64,000 nucleotides of DNA from Pseudonocardia sp. HH130630-07. Lineage in GTDB: Bacteria; Actinomycetota; Actinomycetes; Mycobacteriales; Pseudonocardiaceae. Below, piece by piece: positions 62,214 through 64,000 of the stretch. Under the pieces are notes generated by a model that had not been told where the DNA came from, did no database searches, and was given only the letters and a program-made list of their open reading frames with translations. The stretch's first letter is position 1. Each line of letters begins with the position of its first letter. The stretch is from assembly GCF_001698125.1 (NCBI RefSeq), contig NZ_CP013854.1, positions 4,154,001 through 4,218,000 of the forward strand, written 5' to 3'. The position numbers and the translations under genes are program-made.

Positions 62214-63533
62214 CTAAACCAGGTCCTGGTACTCCTGTGGCGTGGGCAACGGTCGTCCGATGAGCGCGTCAGCGGCCAGGAAGTAGCCCGCTTCGGTGCC
62301 GGTGTAGCCCTGCAGCACCGGCACCCTGGAGACTTGTCCGGCCGCGATCGCCGCGGCCGGTCCGGTCGGAAGGATCGGGTCGGTGCCACCGACGGCGGGG
62401 AGATTGAGCCCGGCGCTCTCGGCGAGGATCCGTTCCGCCGGGAGGCGGCGCGCGCAGGCGAGCGCGGTGGCGGGATCGGTGCAGCCGAGCCGTGCGGCCG
62501 CAGCCTTACTGAGTGTTTCGACCACGGCGCGGGGTTGAAAGTTGGAGCTCAGGGGGATGTCGCGACCGACCGCGCTGGGCTCGATCGGGTAGCCGCAGGC
62601 GCCGACCGCGCTCTGCACAACGGCCCGCGCGAACAGTCCCTGGGATCCGGGTGCGACGAGATGGGCACATGTCGATACGCCCCCGCCGGACTCGCCGAAC
62701 AGGGTGACGTTTGCTGGGTCGCCGCCGAACGCGGTGGCGTTGCGCGCCACGAAGCGTAGTGCTTCCTGCTGGTCGGCCAGGCCCTGTGCGCCAGCGGTGG
62801 AGTCCATTCCGGGCAGCGCCAGGAAGCCCATCGCGGTGAGCCGGTAGTTCACCGTCACCACGATCACGTCGCCTCGGACGGATAGGTCGCGTGCGTCGTA
62901 CTGGGCTCCGGTGCCCGACTGCAGAGATCCGCCGTGCACCCACACCATCACCGGCCGGGCTCGCTCCGGCGGGGGTGGGGCCGCTGGGATGGTGACGTCG
63001 AGATAGAGACAGTCCTCGGTCAGTGAGCCTTTTTCAACCTGACCAGCGAGCTTCTGCGTCAGGAGATCGCGAAGGTTGCAGCGCAACTGCTCTGACCACA
63101 GCTGCACAGGTCACCGGCTCGCCAGCTCGGCGTCTGCACCCACACAACCAGGCCCCTGAGCTGCCGGAACGGCAGGTTGAAAAGGGCTCAGTGAGGGCTC
63201 GGGAAGCTGCTCAGCATTCTGGACGCACGCCGGCCCGGAGGCCGCGGCGTCGCGTGTCTCGGCGGCGGGGATGACGCGGCGCGGTGCCGCCCAGCGCAGG
63301 TCACCGACCGGTGGTTGGGCGTAGGGCACACCGCGGTACCGGACCACGTTGCCGTCGACAACTCCGCGCAGTCGTCCCGCGTCGGTACTCACTTCCGGAC
63401 GAGGTCCGCTCTCACCCACAGCTGGACCGACGGCGCCGCCCGCGTCCGGTACGACCGTGCAGCTCGCGAGCACACCCACACCCGCCAGCATGCACGCCGC
63501 GATGGCGAGGCCAGGTCCACGACGAGCGAACAC
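62214..63533 (-). pseudogene. Secreted lipoprotein type-B carboxylesterase, disrupted and truncated
   Basis: The GTG at 63533 has GGAGGAG 7 nt upstream. It opens a lipoprotein signal peptide (ARRGPGLAIAACMLAGVGVLASC, lipobox LASC), then RLRGVVDGNVVRYRGVPYAQPPVGDLRW, the type-B esterase N-terminus. A 160-bp insertion brings an in-frame TGA at 63111-63113. The frame resumes unchanged (EDCLYLDVTIP, VMVWVHGGSLQSG, TLFGESGGGVSTC with the nucleophile serine). The protein stops near residue 383 without the insertion, whereas relatives have about 480-500. The C-terminal catalytic histidine is therefore lost, next to the IS3 fragment. Two lesions make it non-functional. Confidence 0.85.
63028..63187. 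mobile_element. 160-bp MITE-like element
   Basis: Its ends are inverted repeats, CCTTTTTCAACCTG and CAGGTTGAAAAGGG (one mismatch). It is flanked by a perfect 8-bp direct repeat, TCAGTGAG (63020-63027 and 63188-63195). It carries no gene. Insertion plus duplication adds 168 bp, a multiple of three, to the esterase gene, but includes a stop. An 8-bp duplication fits ISL3- or IS66-type mobilisation; the parent element is not in this window. Confidence 0.78.
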
Positions 63534-63681
63534 GTCCACACTCCTCCACCGCTGATATCGACATAGCACAGACAGATGACCTGTTCCCCAGCCACGCCCG
63601 CCGAGACGGATGCAACCGTCACCGGCGGTGGTGTCGCGCTCGCCCTGTGCCGACCACGATGATGGAGAAATGACACCTAAG

Positions 63682-63710
63682 TTGTCAAACTGGTGTGTGT
63701 TCGGGACTAT
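63682..63710 (+). promoter_or_regulatory. Candidate promoter for a leaderless alpha/beta hydrolase gene
   Basis: TTGTCA (63682-63687), a 17-nt spacer and GACTAT (63705-63710), which ends 6 nt before the ATG at 63717. No ribosome site is seen, so the mRNA may start at the ATG. Confidence 0.45.
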
Positions 63711-63716
63711 CGGGTC

Positions 63717-64000
63717 ATGACCACGCGGACGCTGACGGTCCCGATCCCGGACGGCCACCTCGCTGTCGTCGACACCGGCGCGGGGCACCCGGTCGTGCTG
63801 CTGCACGGTGGCGTACTCGACCACCGCATGTGGGAACCACAGATCACGCCGTTGGCTCAGGAGTACCGGGTGATCGCTCCCGACCTGCGTGGTCACGGGC
63901 GGGCGTCGACGCCGGTGGTGCCGTTCCGGCACGGCGACGACGTCGCGGCGCTGCTGCGTGCGCTCGACCTCGGCCCGGCCACGCTCGTCGGGATCTCTCT
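63717..64000 (+). CDS. Alpha/beta hydrolase (partial, runs off the window)
   Basis: The first 94 residues of an alpha/beta-hydrolase-fold enzyme. VVLLHGGVLDHRMWEPQI is the strand with the oxyanion-hole HGG, YRVIAPDLRGHGRAS is the next strand and turn, and DVAALLRALDLGPATLVGIS leads to the nucleophile elbow, which is cut off at the window edge. The substrate cannot be told. It is divergent from the broken carboxylesterase. Confidence 0.85.
   Translation, partial: MTTRTLTVPIPDGHLAVVDTGAGHPVVLLHGGVLDHRMWEPQITPLAQEYRVIAPDLRGHGRASTPVVPFRHGDDVAALLRALDLGPATLVGIS

Noticed and set aside
63111-63113. In-frame TGA in the esterase as a recoding (selenocysteine) signal
   Set aside because: The codon lies inside a 160-bp insertion with target duplication and is absent from the restored gene; the esterase has also lost its 3' end.

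Overview
The window is very GC-rich, with many GTG starts, promoters of the TANNNT type close to start codons, and gene neighbourhoods of the order Mycobacteriales/Pseudonocardiales. The runs ssb - ettA - NAD-glutamate dehydrogenase - thioesterase - hypothetical and rpmB - DAK - recG - pyc - rsmD - coaD match the order known from Mycobacterium tuberculosis (Rv2478c-Rv2474c; rpmB/recG/pca/coaD). A Pseudonocardia-like actinomycete chromosome is the best guess; this is inference from gene order and composition, not from a search.

Layout. 1-12.2 kb: ssb paralogue, ettA (ABC-F translation factor), a 1290-residue low-complexity protein, the giant NAD-dependent glutamate dehydrogenase, an acyl-CoA thioesterase and a conserved hypothetical. 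12.2-19.4 kb (minus): a one-pass membrane beta-propeller protein, a DivIVA-like coiled-coil protein, and a compact PNPOx - MscS - glbO operon. A MocR regulator diverges from that operon. 20.7-24.7 kb: ddl, DUF3515, a stand-alone Lrp/AsnC ligand domain, thiL and small proteins. 24.7-31.5 kb: a small secreted protein, then glcD-glcE-glcF (glycolate oxidase, minus) divergent from glcB (malate synthase G), which together form a glycolate/glyoxylate utilisation module.

31.5-39.1 kb is an accessory patch. It starts with a decayed second copy of the glcB 3' end. It then holds a zinc-hook SbcC/Rad50-type ATPase gene and an overlapping 139-codon gene of unknown family. Three insertion sequences (IS630, IS427-type IS5, IS1380) have cut the ATPase gene into pieces. 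Removing them with one copy of each target duplication restores a single 836-codon reading frame with Walker A, CPVC hook, LSQGE signature, Walker B and H-loop. This looks like a two-gene, defence-type system that has been silenced.

39.1-59.9 kb returns to core-type genes: a cytochrome P450, a GNAT acetyltransferase, a complete mrpABCDEFG cation/proton antiporter operon, gamma-carbonic anhydrase, ung, DUF1707, rpmB, a DAK/FakA-like protein, recG, pyruvate carboxylase, rsmD, coaD and a SepIVA/DivIVA-like gene.

59.9-63.7 kb is a second IS graveyard: another IS427-type copy, a truncated IS630 copy and an IS3 fragment. Next to them is a lipoprotein carboxylesterase that lost its 3' end and carries a 160-bp MITE-like insertion with an 8-bp target duplication. 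The window ends inside an alpha/beta hydrolase gene. No tRNA, rRNA or CRISPR was seen.
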